Shown: positions 55,026 to 63,020 of the stretch, one piece after another
How positions within the stretch are numbered: the first letter of the stretch is position 1
Layout: each line of letters starts with the position of its first letter
Origin: an uncultured Cellvibrionales bacterium
Lineage (GTDB): Bacteria; Pseudomonadota; Gammaproteobacteria; Pseudomonadales; Cellvibrionaceae
Direction: 5' to 3'
Length of the DNA stretch: 64,000 nucleotides
NCBI GenBank assembly: GCA_913020115.1
Contig: CAJWBQ010000024.1
Location: forward strand, 1 to 64,000
Notes under the pieces: model-generated
Told to the model about the DNA's origin: nothing
Seen by the model: only the letters and a program-made list of their open reading frames with translations
Databases searched by the model: none
Made by a program: the position numbers and the translations under genes

Positions 55026-56090
55026 TTGAACGTGGTATCAATACCGTACATGCACATTCGTGGAGGCAGCTCAAAAGGGCTCTATTTCCTCGCCAGTGAT
55101 TTGCCTTCGGACACACAAGAGCGGGATCAAATTCTGTTGTCCGCCATCGGCCGGGATGATCGGCAGATCGATGGCCTCGGAGGAGGCGATCCGCTTACAA
55201 GCAAAGTTGCCATTGTGGGGCCAAGCCTTCGCCCTGATGCCGATGTGGATTTTTTGTTCGTGCAGATAGTGGTGGGTGAGAACCGTGTCGACACGACCCC
55301 CAACTGCGGCAATATTCTTGCGGGTGTGGGTGCTTTTGCGTTAGAGGCAGGCTTGTTAAAAGCGACCCACCCCTGTACGTTGATTGCCGTCAATATGCTT
55401 AACTCCGACAAGCTGTGTGAGCTCATCGTCGAAACCCCCGATGGCAACATTACCTATGACGGTGATACGTCCATTGATGGTGTGCCGGGCTTCTCGGCTC
55501 CGCTTATCTGTAATTACCTGGATCTCGCCGGCGCGGTATGCGGCGCTCTATTCCCAAGCAAACATTTTACCGACACCGTCCATGGAACAGACGTGACCTG
55601 TATCGACAACGGCATGCCGCTGGTGTTAATAAAGGCCAGTGATTTTGGCTTGTCCGGTCGCGAGTCACCCGCTGAACTCAATGCCAACGATGAGCTTAAG
55701 CAAAGGCTCGAAACACTCCGTCTGACACTTGGCCCTATGATGAATCTCGGCGATGTTAAAGCCAAATCAGTTCCCAAGATGTGTTTGATTTCTGCCCCGA
55801 CTCAGGGCGGGCTGATTAATACTCGAACCTTTATCCCCCATGTTTGCCATGCCGCCGTGGGTGTTCTGGGGGCGGTATCAGTCGCAACGGCCTGCCTGTT
55901 TAAAGATACTGTCACCGCAGGGCTGGTGGCTATGCCCCAGGGCGATACTGTCACGCTATCCGTTGAGCATCCAAGCGGTGAATTTTCAGTACAGTTCCAT
56001 CTTGACCGAAGTCAGAACCTACCGCGCGTAGACAAGGCGGGGGTAGTGCGCACGGCGCGATTGCTCAGTCGCGGCACGCTTTATATTTAA
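55026..56090 (+). CDS. galD: 4-oxalomesaconate tautomerase (PrpF family)
   Basis: 354 residues. MHIRGGSSKGLYFLASDLP and DGLGGGDPLTSKVAIV near the N-terminus and the Cys in TTPNCGNILAGVGAFALE near 92 are those of GalD from Pseudomonas putida. It converts the keto to the enol form of 4-oxalomesaconate for LigJ. The start is uncertain: TTG 55026 matches GalD N-termini best, GTG 55032 is equally possible, and the first ATG (55050) would cut into the conserved motif. Confidence 0.9.
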   Translation: MNVVSIPYMHIRGGSSKGLYFLASDLPSDTQERDQILLSAIGRDDRQIDGLGGGDPLTSKVAIVGPSLRPDADVDFLFVQIVVGENRVDTTPNCGNILAGVGAFALEAGLLKATHPCTLIAVNMLNSDKLCELIVETPDGNITYDGDTSIDGVPGFSAPLICNYLDLAGAVCGALFPSKHFTDTVHGTDVTCIDNGMPLVLIKASDFGLSGRESPAELNANDELKQRLETLRLTLGPMMNLGDVKAKSVPKMCLISAPTQGGLINTRTFIPHVCHAAVGVLGAVSVATACLFKDTVTAGLVAMPQGDTVTLSVEHPSGEFSVQFHLDRSQNLPRVDKAGVVRTARLLSRGTLYI

Positions 56091-56123
56091 ACCATAGAAT
56101 TTTTATAGATCTAGGAGCATTGA

Positions 56124-56828
56124 ATGAAAACCGTGGCTGTCAAACATATCGAGCGAGCGGACCGAGAGAGTGTCGTCGCGCTGGGAAAATTGGGGGTTGC
56201 CACGGTTCACGAGGCTTTGGGGCGTGTGGGTTTGCTGAAGCCTTATATGCGACCAATCTATTCCGGAGCGCGTGTCGGTGGGAGTGTGGTCACAGTTTTA
56301 GCTCAGCCCGGCGATAATTGGATGTTGCACGTCGCCATCGAGTTGTGTCAGCCGGGTGACTTCTTGGTCGTGGCGTGCACCACGGATAACACCGACGGTA
56401 TGTTTGGTGATTTACTGGCGAGTTCGGCACAGGCGCGGGGTGTTCTGGGCTTAGTGATTGATGCCGGTGTTCGCGATGTGGCGGATTTACAAGAAATGAA
56501 TTTTCCTGTTTGGTCCAGAGCGATCTCTGCAAAAGGCACGGTGAAAAATACCTTGGGCGCGGTGAACGTACCGGTTATTTGTGCAGGCACACTGGTGACA
56601 CCCGGGGACGCCGTTGTGGCGGATGATGACGGTGTGGTGATTGTTCCCCGCAAACGAGTGGAAGACGTGCTGGCCACGGCCACGGCCCGTGAAGCGCACG
56701 AAGCAGAAAAGCGCGTTAAGCTGAGCGCCGGCATACTGGGATTGGATATGTACAGCATGCGGCCTAGGTTAGAAGAGTCCGGCTTTTTTTACCTTGATAC
56801 GTTAGAAGACTTGGAGCAATTAACGTGA
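56124..56828 (+). CDS. ligK: 4-carboxy-4-hydroxy-2-oxoadipate aldolase/oxaloacetate decarboxylase
   Basis: 234 residues of the RraA-like class II aldolase family. [20 protein letters not shown] near the start and the metal/substrate loop VIDAGVRD near 112-119 are diagnostic; [14 protein letters not shown] ends the core. Splits 4-carboxy-4-hydroxy-2-oxoadipate into pyruvate and oxaloacetate. AGGAGC precedes the ATG. The stop overlaps the GTG start of ligJ. Confidence 0.92.
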   Translation: MKTVAVKHIERADRESVVALGKLGVATVHEALGRVGLLKPYMRPIYSGARVGGSVVTVLAQPGDNWMLHVAIELCQPGDFLVVACTTDNTDGMFGDLLASSAQARGVLGLVIDAGVRDVADLQEMNFPVWSRAISAKGTVKNTLGAVNVPVICAGTLVTPGDAVVADDDGVVIVPRKRVEDVLATATAREAHEAEKRVKLSAGILGLDMYSMRPRLEESGFFYLDTLEDLEQLT

Positions 56829-57841
56829 TTATTGATTGCCACGGACACTACACCACGGCCCCTTCTGAGTTGGGTGATTACCGCGATCAACAAAAAGCCG
56901 ATCTCGCCCGGGACCCTGCTTTTTGCCACCAAAAGGGACAGGTGAATATCAGTGATGATCAATTGCGCGAGAGTGTTGAAGGCGCACAGCTAAAACTGCA
57001 GCGAGAGCGGGGTTCCGATCTTACGGTATTTTCGCCCCGGGCCAGTTGGATGGGACACGACCTTGGTAATGAAAGCACAAGTCGTTTTTGGACGGAGCAT
57101 TGCAATGAGCTAATTCATCGCATCACCCAACTCTACCCCGAAAATTTTATCGGTGGCTGTCAACTGCCTCAAACCCCGGGGGCGGGCTTAGAAAACAGTA
57201 TCAAGGAGCTGGAACGCTGCGTGAATGAATTTGGCTTCGTGGGCTGCAATCTAAACCTAGATCCCAGTGGCGGTCATTGGACGTCGCCGCCCTTGGGCGA
57301 TCGCTATTGGTATCCTCTATACGAAAAAATGTGTGAGCTGGATGTGCCGGCCATGATTCATGTCAGTGGCTGTTGTAATCCCGCGTTTCACACCACCGGC
57401 TCCTACTATCTCAGTGCCGACACTGTCGCGTTTATGCAGCTAATGGTGTCCACTGTGTGTCAGGATTTCCCGGAAATAAAATTTATCATCCCTCACGGTG
57501 GTGGCGCAGTACCCTATCATTGGGGGCGGTTCCGCGGTTTGGCCGACATGATGAAATTGCCGAACTTGAATGAATTGCTGATGCGCAATGTCTACTTTGA
57601 TACTTGTGTCTATCACCAGCCGGGGATTGATCTTTTACTGGATGTCATTCCCGTTAAAAATATTCTTTTTGCCTCGGAAATGGTTGGCGCGGTGCGGGGC
57701 ATCGACCCTGAAACCGGTTTTCATTTTGATGATACGAAACGTTATATTGACGGCAATACGGCCTTGAGCCAAGAAGACAAACAAGCCATTTTTTCTGAAA
57801 ACACATTGCGGGTCTTTAGCCGTATTAATCTCAACAAGTAA
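56825..57841 (+). CDS. ligJ: 4-oxalomesaconate hydratase
   Basis: 338 residues, amidohydrolase-fold hydratase. [21 protein letters not shown] is the LigJ N-terminus with metal-binding His residues; [18 protein letters not shown] and [15 protein letters not shown] carry the remaining site. Adds water to the enol form of 4-oxalomesaconate. GTG 56825 overlaps the ligK TGA (GTGA). Confidence 0.93.
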   Translation: MIIDCHGHYTTAPSELGDYRDQQKADLARDPAFCHQKGQVNISDDQLRESVEGAQLKLQRERGSDLTVFSPRASWMGHDLGNESTSRFWTEHCNELIHRITQLYPENFIGGCQLPQTPGAGLENSIKELERCVNEFGFVGCNLNLDPSGGHWTSPPLGDRYWYPLYEKMCELDVPAMIHVSGCCNPAFHTTGSYYLSADTVAFMQLMVSTVCQDFPEIKFIIPHGGGAVPYHWGRFRGLADMMKLPNLNELLMRNVYFDTCVYHQPGIDLLLDVIPVKNILFASEMVGAVRGIDPETGFHFDDTKRYIDGNTALSQEDKQAIFSENTLRVFSRINLNK

Positions 57842-57864
57842 AATAATAAGTAAGGGAGCAGTGC

Positions 57865-58647
57865 ATGAACGTAGCAGGTAAAACCATCGTGGTAACCGGA
57901 GTGGCCTCAGGTATTGGCGCAGAAGTCGCTAGGCAATTTCAAGCGGCGGGCGCCCGCGTCATTGGGATGGATCGCAATGAACCCAGCACGCCTGTGGAGC
58001 AGTTTATAAAAATCGATTTGTCAAACCCCGCGAGTATTAAAGCCGCCGCCGATTGTGTGGCAGAGGGAATTGATGGTCTTTGCAATGTCGCAGGACTCCC
58101 TCCCACTGCTCCGGCAGAGATCGTCATGGCAGTGAATTTTTTGGGTTTGCAGGCTTTGACAGACGCCCTTGTGGAAAAAATGAGTCAGGGTGGATCGATT
58201 GTCAATGTCGCCTCCCTCGCCGGTGCGGGTTGGCCTGGCGCGACAGAGCAAATCAATTCTTTTTTAGCGGACGCCAGTTTTGATAATATCAGCGAGACCT
58301 GTGAACGACTTGATATTGTGGGTCCACGGGCCTACTTTTTTTCGAAAGAAGTTCTCATCTGTTGGACAATGAAGCATCGTTGGAGTTGGCGGGATCGTGG
58401 CATTCGCATGAATTGCGTCAGTCCAGGCCCCGTTGAGACCCCGATATTGGCAGATTTTATTGCTACTTTGGGCGAGCGGGCGGAAGAAGATATGCGCATA
58501 ATGGATCGACCCGGCGCACCGACAGACATTGCTCCTGTGGTGCAGTTTTTATGCAGTGATGAGAGCGCTTGGATTCGTGGTGCGAACATCCCCTGTGATG
58601 GCGGTATGTTTGCCCATGTGCAATGCCAAATGAATAACCTAGGTTGA
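57865..58647 (+). CDS. SDR dehydrogenase, coniferyl-alcohol-dehydrogenase-like
   Basis: 260 residues. NAD motif TGVASGIG at 11-18, CNVAG in place of NNAG, and active-site YFFSK (Tyr-x3-Lys). The layout, with GIDGLCNVAGLPPTAPAEIV, VNVASLAG, the KEVLICWTM helix and WIRGANIPCDGGM, resembles CalA (coniferyl-alcohol dehydrogenase) and 3-alpha-hydroxysteroid dehydrogenases. Next to an aldehyde dehydrogenase it could oxidise an aromatic alcohol. Substrate inferred from context. Confidence 0.82.
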   Translation: MNVAGKTIVVTGVASGIGAEVARQFQAAGARVIGMDRNEPSTPVEQFIKIDLSNPASIKAAADCVAEGIDGLCNVAGLPPTAPAEIVMAVNFLGLQALTDALVEKMSQGGSIVNVASLAGAGWPGATEQINSFLADASFDNISETCERLDIVGPRAYFFSKEVLICWTMKHRWSWRDRGIRMNCVSPGPVETPILADFIATLGERAEEDMRIMDRPGAPTDIAPVVQFLCSDESAWIRGANIPCDGGMFAHVQCQMNNLG

Positions 58648-58655
58648 GGTCGGCC

Positions 58656-60104
58656 ATGAAAGAGTATCCACTTTTTATTAACGGCACTTATGTTGCTGCT
58701 CGCTCCGGAAAAATGGAGGATTCAATCAACCCCGCCAATGGTGAGGTGTATGCGAGGGTTCACCAGGCGGATAGCGATGATGCGAAAGATGTCCTCGATT
58801 CTTCATGGAACGCTTTCCAAGCGTGGAAAGATTTCAGCCCCAGTGCGCGGGAAACCATCTTTTTAAAGGCCGCCGATATACTGGAGACTCGGGCCGATGA
58901 GTTGCGTGATGTGTTGGTTGATGAAGCCGGGTCTACCTTGTTTAAAGCCAATTATGAGCTGAGCCACACCCCGGGTTTTATGCGCAGTATGGCGGGGGAG
59001 TGTCGGCGGGTAACTGGTGAAACTTACCTGTCAGATTACCCTGGAGTGAAATCTTATTCCATCCGTCGTCCCCTAGGCATTGTCTTAGCAATATCGCCGT
59101 TTAATTTCCCCCTGTTGCTCGCCAATCGCAAAATAGGGTGGGCACTGGCGGCGGGCAATAGTGTGGTACTTAAACCCTCAGAAGTCACCCCCGTTATCGC
59201 CCTAAAGCTGGGTGAAATCTATAGCGAAGCGGGCCTACCAGACGGTGTGTTAAATGTTGTCCCGGGGCAGGGCGCGGACCTGGGAGACAGTTTAATCGCA
59301 GACCCAAGGGTTAAGAAAGTTACGTTTACCGGCTCAACACGAGTCGGAAAAATGATTGCGGGACGCTGTGCAGAGTTCAATACCGGCTGCACTTTAGAGA
59401 TGGGGGGTAAAAACCCTTTGTTGATACTCAAAGATGCCGATTTAGATTACGCCGCGAAAGCCGCAAGTTTCAGCAATTTTATGAATCAGGGACAGGTCTG
59501 CATGACCGGCTCGCGAGTCATTGTGGAAGAAGAAGTCTACGATGCTTTTGTTGAAAAATTTGTTGAGCGAGTTAAGAAGATTAAATGTGGTGACCCCAGA
59601 GAGCCCGGTGTCTTAGTTGGCCCTCTTATTCGCGATACCCAAGCCCCTTTTGTTCAGGCTCAGGTTGATGCCGCACGTGCTGACGGCGCAAGAGTGTTAA
59701 CGGGAGGCTGCTATCAGGGAAACTATTATCAACCGACAGTCGTGGCCGACGTCGACCAGAGCATGAGCATCTTCCGCACTGAATGCTTTGGCCCGGTTGC
59801 GACTGTCATTAAAGCGCGGAATTACCAACACGCGATGGAAATTGCCAATGACTGTGAATACGGTTTGAGCGCGGCAGTGATTACCAATGACCTACAAAAG
59901 TCCCTGATTTTGATTGAAGGTTTAGAGGCCGGAATGGTCCATATTAATGGCCCAACGATTCGAGATGAGCCAATCGTGCCATTTGGTGGTATTAAAAACA
60001 GTGGTTCAGGCCGTGAAGGTGGACATTTTTCAATGGACGAATTTACAGAATTGAAATGGGTCACGATGCAAGTTGGGCAACAACAATTCCCGCCCCTTGC
60101 CTAG
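58656..60104 (+). CDS. Aldehyde dehydrogenase, vanillin/benzaldehyde-type
   Basis: 482 residues. The catalytic Cys282 is in GQVCMTGSRV and the general-base Glu is in CTLEMGGKNP; the cofactor motif is FTGSTRVGKMIAGR. The SYSIRRPLGIVLAISPFNFPLLLANRKIGWALAAGN stretch resembles vanillin and salicylaldehyde dehydrogenases. Probably acts on the aldehyde produced by the preceding SDR or on vanillin-type aldehydes leading to protocatechuate. ATG 58656 lies 8 bases after the SDR stop; a terminator follows. Confidence 0.9.
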   Translation: MKEYPLFINGTYVAARSGKMEDSINPANGEVYARVHQADSDDAKDVLDSSWNAFQAWKDFSPSARETIFLKAADILETRADELRDVLVDEAGSTLFKANYELSHTPGFMRSMAGECRRVTGETYLSDYPGVKSYSIRRPLGIVLAISPFNFPLLLANRKIGWALAAGNSVVLKPSEVTPVIALKLGEIYSEAGLPDGVLNVVPGQGADLGDSLIADPRVKKVTFTGSTRVGKMIAGRCAEFNTGCTLEMGGKNPLLILKDADLDYAAKAASFSNFMNQGQVCMTGSRVIVEEEVYDAFVEKFVERVKKIKCGDPREPGVLVGPLIRDTQAPFVQAQVDAARADGARVLTGGCYQGNYYQPTVVADVDQSMSIFRTECFGPVATVIKARNYQHAMEIANDCEYGLSAAVITNDLQKSLILIEGLEAGMVHINGPTIRDEPIVPFGGIKNSGSGREGGHFSMDEFTELKWVTMQVGQQQFPPLA

Positions 60105-60171
60105 GTTCATTAAAGAACATTCCTTAGGTGCGATGGTATAGTTGAGGCCACATCCCGTACATATGCATCGA

Positions 60172-60209
60172 CGGTAGCCCACTCAGCACGTTGTGGACTA
60201 CCGGTTTTT
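60172..60209 (+). terminator. Intrinsic terminator after the aldehyde dehydrogenase gene
   Basis: CGGTAGCCCAC (60172-60182) pairs with GTGGACTACCG (60193-60203) with one mismatch and runs into TTTTT at 60205-60209. It ends the galD-ligK-ligJ-SDR-ALDH unit and touches the stop codon of the convergent flavoreductase gene. Confidence 0.8.
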
Positions 60210-60939
60210 AATGTTCTTGTTGTTTTAACTGTTTGTGTTCCTCTTCAGACAGGCCAAGTTTCCAGTAACTGGAGATATAAAGTGATTGTCGGTCGAGGTC
60301 GCGTTCCTCCTTAAAATATTTTCGCAGAACCTTGATGCTGTTGAATTCTGAGGCGACCCAAATTGCCGGCTGACCCTTCAGCCATTGAGTTTGCATCACT
60401 CGTTCCGCTAGGGGGAAATGGCTGTGTGATGGTTCTGGATTGATGACCCAGTGCACACTGATGCCCTCCGGAGCCGCGAGATCTTGAATGTCTGCCTCCG
60501 TAAGCACCTCGATAATGGCGTGGCCTTTTGCGTCGGCGGACAAAGTACACAGATTAACGCTGATCGCCGGCAGAGCCGTCATGTCCCCCGCGAGTAAAAA
60601 CCAGTCGGTGTCTTGATGGATCATTTTTTTGGGCCCCGGGCCTGCGACGCTAATCGAATCCCCTATTTTGGTCTGTGCCGCCCAGCTGGCCGCCGGCCCA
60701 GTGCCCGAGTGTATGACGAAGTCTATGTCCAGTTCATGCCGTCGCTGTGCCCGTATGGAATAGGTTCTCATTAGGGGTTTGGTGGACATTGGCGAGGGAA
60801 ATAATAGTTTTATGTAAGCGCTGGCCTGATCTCTAGGGAAATCTAACATCGCTGGACCGCCTAAGGTGACCCGCAACATATTGGGACTCACGTATTCAGT
60901 GTTTTTTACGTGTAAGATTCGAGGCGGAGGTCTAGGCAT
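60208..60939 (-). CDS. Siderophore-interacting protein-type FAD reductase
   Basis: 243 residues of the SIP/ViuB family. FAD-binding RTYSIR at 58-63, HSGTGPAASWA near 77-87, and the C-terminal SIP signature YISSYWKLGLSEEEH. Such proteins reduce ferric siderophores with NAD(P)H and release Fe(II). No siderophore genes are nearby; it lies inside the lig cluster, divergent from ligC by 104 bases. Could supply Fe(II) for the LigAB dioxygenase, an inference from position only. Confidence 0.88.
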   Translation of the reverse strand: MPRPPPRILHVKNTEYVSPNMLRVTLGGPAMLDFPRDQASAYIKLLFPSPMSTKPLMRTYSIRAQRRHELDIDFVIHSGTGPAASWAAQTKIGDSISVAGPGPKKMIHQDTDWFLLAGDMTALPAISVNLCTLSADAKGHAIIEVLTEADIQDLAAPEGISVHWVINPEPSHSHFPLAERVMQTQWLKGQPAIWVASEFNSIKVLRKYFKEERDLDRQSLYISSYWKLGLSEEEHKQLKQQEH

Positions 60940-61043
60940 TGAGGTTCCTGTGGTGTTTGATCGCGGTGCGCGGAGTTTGGTAAGACGTTTTTTTGAAGTA
61001 TAAATTGGCGAAAGCCTGAGAGGGTGTTTGTGAGAGTTTATTC

Positions 61044-62000
61044 ATGTCTTTGATTAAAATATGTATGGTTGGCGAAGGGGCGTTTGCAGAAAAACACCTC
61101 GACGCGCTTGAAAAAATTGAGGGTGCGCAGGTTGTTTCCATTGCGGGGGGCAATGCCTCTCGGACACAATCCCTCGCGAGGGCTCGCGGGATACCCCATT
61201 GGTCCTTGTCCCTTGAGGAGTGTTTATCGCAAGAGGGGGTTGTTGGGGCCATCCTCACCAGTCCCACCGAACTTCATGCAGTTCAGGCCATGAAGGTTAT
61301 GAATGCGGGTAAACACATCTTAGTCGAAATCCCGATGGCGGATAATTTGGCAGACTCGGAAGCCTTAGTCGCCTTGCAGGAACGCACGGGCTTGGTGGCA
61401 ATGGTGGGGCATACTCGCCGATTTAACCCGCCCCATCAATGGTTGCATCAACAAATCGCAAGTGGCCAATTAAGCTTGCAACACTTACAGGTGCAGACCT
61501 TCTTTTTTCGGCGCAGCAATACCAATGCGAAAGGCGAGGCGAGGTCGTGGACAGACAGCCTGTTGTGGCACCATGCCTGTCACAGCGTGGATCTCTTTCA
61601 GTATCAAACCAATGAAATCGTTGAGGACCTGTTTGGGCTCCAGGGGCCAAATCATCCCATGCTAGGTATCCCCATGGACATGAGTATCGGGATGAAGGTG
61701 CCCAGTGGTGCTTTGTGCTCCTTGTCTCTTTCGTTTAATAACGAAGGACCACTGGGCACAACGTTTCGTTATATCTGTGATCGGGGCACTTTTCTGGTTC
61801 GCTACGATGATCTTTTAAATGGCGAGGGCGAAGCTCTGGATATGGGAAGTCTTAAAACTGACATGGATGGGGTTGAGTTGTGTGATAGAGAATTTATCAA
61901 TGCGATCAAAGAAGGGAGAGAGCCTAAGGCAAGTTTAAGGTTGTGTGTGCCCGCCATGCAGACTTTAGATCGGCTCGAAAATTTACTGAATCAATCTTAA
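61044..62000 (+). CDS. ligC: 4-carboxy-2-hydroxymuconate-6-semialdehyde dehydrogenase
   Basis: 318 residues, Gfo/Idh/MocA fold. N-terminal NADP motif MVGEGAFAEKHLDAL, EIPMADNLADSEALV near 105-119 and the LigC-specific QTFFFRRSNTNAKGEARSWT, DSLLWHHACHSVDLF and SLSFNNEGPLGTTFRYICD. Oxidises the LigAB product (as its hemiacetal) to 2-pyrone-4,6-dicarboxylate. Separate transcript start from the galD unit is likely because a convergent gene intervenes. Confidence 0.93.
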   Translation: MSLIKICMVGEGAFAEKHLDALEKIEGAQVVSIAGGNASRTQSLARARGIPHWSLSLEECLSQEGVVGAILTSPTELHAVQAMKVMNAGKHILVEIPMADNLADSEALVALQERTGLVAMVGHTRRFNPPHQWLHQQIASGQLSLQHLQVQTFFFRRSNTNAKGEARSWTDSLLWHHACHSVDLFQYQTNEIVEDLFGLQGPNHPMLGIPMDMSIGMKVPSGALCSLSLSFNNEGPLGTTFRYICDRGTFLVRYDDLLNGEGEALDMGSLKTDMDGVELCDREFINAIKEGREPKASLRLCVPAMQTLDRLENLLNQS

Positions 62001-62203
62001 TTGAATACCCGCTCAGGGTCTGTGCCTCGTAAACCGTTTACAGCCCAATACTTTCATTGAACGTTTTCATTGTTCGAAATTCACGGTCGATATGTACGCT
62101 TAGCACGCTATTATCGTTTGCCCAGCAATCCATTATATTTTGCACAATATCTCTTGAATCAATCATTCTCGAATTCTTGTCAATCTATATTTGGAGCAAA
62201 CTC

Positions 62204-62971
62204 ATGGGCGTTATCACACCGACAAATGAGGACGTATTGAGCTTTAAAGGGCTTCACCTTTATCACTCAGGTATATCCAACTGTTCAATGCGGGTGCGAA
62301 TTGCCCTTGAAGAAAAACAGCTGCCGTGGACGAGTCATCATCTCGACATCCTCAAGAAAGAGCACTTGAACCCAGAATACTTCGGTATCAATCCTAAGGG
62401 TTTGGTGCCTACCTTGGTCGATGATGGTGTCGTTATCATCGAGTCTGATGACATCATTGATCACCTAGATAAAAAATCCTCTGGCTTTCCCTTAAGGCCG
62501 ACGTCGGCGTCTGGGCTGGAAGCGATGTACGGTTGGATGAAACTGGCGGTGGACAATCACATGACGGCGGTTAAGCCCTTTATCTACTACCACAAAGTGC
62601 AGAAGTTCATGCGCAAAACGGAAGCAGAGCAAGGCGAGTATCTAAATTTGCAGACCGATAAAAAATTGGTGGATTTTCATAACAAAGCCAGCAGCAATAA
62701 AGGGTTTACCCTCGAGGAAGTGGAGCATGCCAAAACTATTTTAACGGACTGTTTCGAAAAAGCTGAGAAAATTCTCAAGGACGATGATTGGTTGGTGGAG
62801 AACACATTTTCACTTGCGGATATTGCTTGGTTACCCCTGCATTTCACCCTCGTTCGTTCGGAATTTTCATTTGATGATTACCCCGCCATTACCGCGTGGG
62901 CTGAGCGATTTACCGAACGGGAAAGTTTCCAGAAGTCCGTCTTGGAGTGGTGGCCTGGATTTGGTGACTAA
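62204..62971 (+). CDS. Glutathione S-transferase family protein
   Basis: 255 residues from ATG 62204 (TTGGAG upstream); a longer in-frame extension has no ribosome site. Thioredoxin-fold domain LHLYHSGISNCSMRVRIALEEKQL at 17-40 with Ser/Cys residues (Ser25, Cys27, Ser28) in the catalytic position, and PKGLVPTLVDDGVVIIESDDI near 66-86 (cis-Pro and Glu-Ser for glutathione). A larger than usual C-terminal helical domain follows. In a lignin-aromatic cluster this could be a beta-etherase or glutathione lyase, but it is not a clear LigE, LigF or LigG match. Confidence 0.85.
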   Translation: MGVITPTNEDVLSFKGLHLYHSGISNCSMRVRIALEEKQLPWTSHHLDILKKEHLNPEYFGINPKGLVPTLVDDGVVIIESDDIIDHLDKKSSGFPLRPTSASGLEAMYGWMKLAVDNHMTAVKPFIYYHKVQKFMRKTEAEQGEYLNLQTDKKLVDFHNKASSNKGFTLEEVEHAKTILTDCFEKAEKILKDDDWLVENTFSLADIAWLPLHFTLVRSEFSFDDYPAITAWAERFTERESFQKSVLEWWPGFGD

Positions 62972-63020
62972 GCGTCGAATGTGTTTTTAATTGCCAAGGT
63001 TAAATTTTTCGGAGAATGTA

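Noticed and set aside
62057..62203. N-terminal 49-residue extension of the glutathione transferase
   Set aside because: Hydrophobic, lacks a ribosome site, and the conserved thioredoxin fold begins after ATG 62204, which has TTGGAG upstream.
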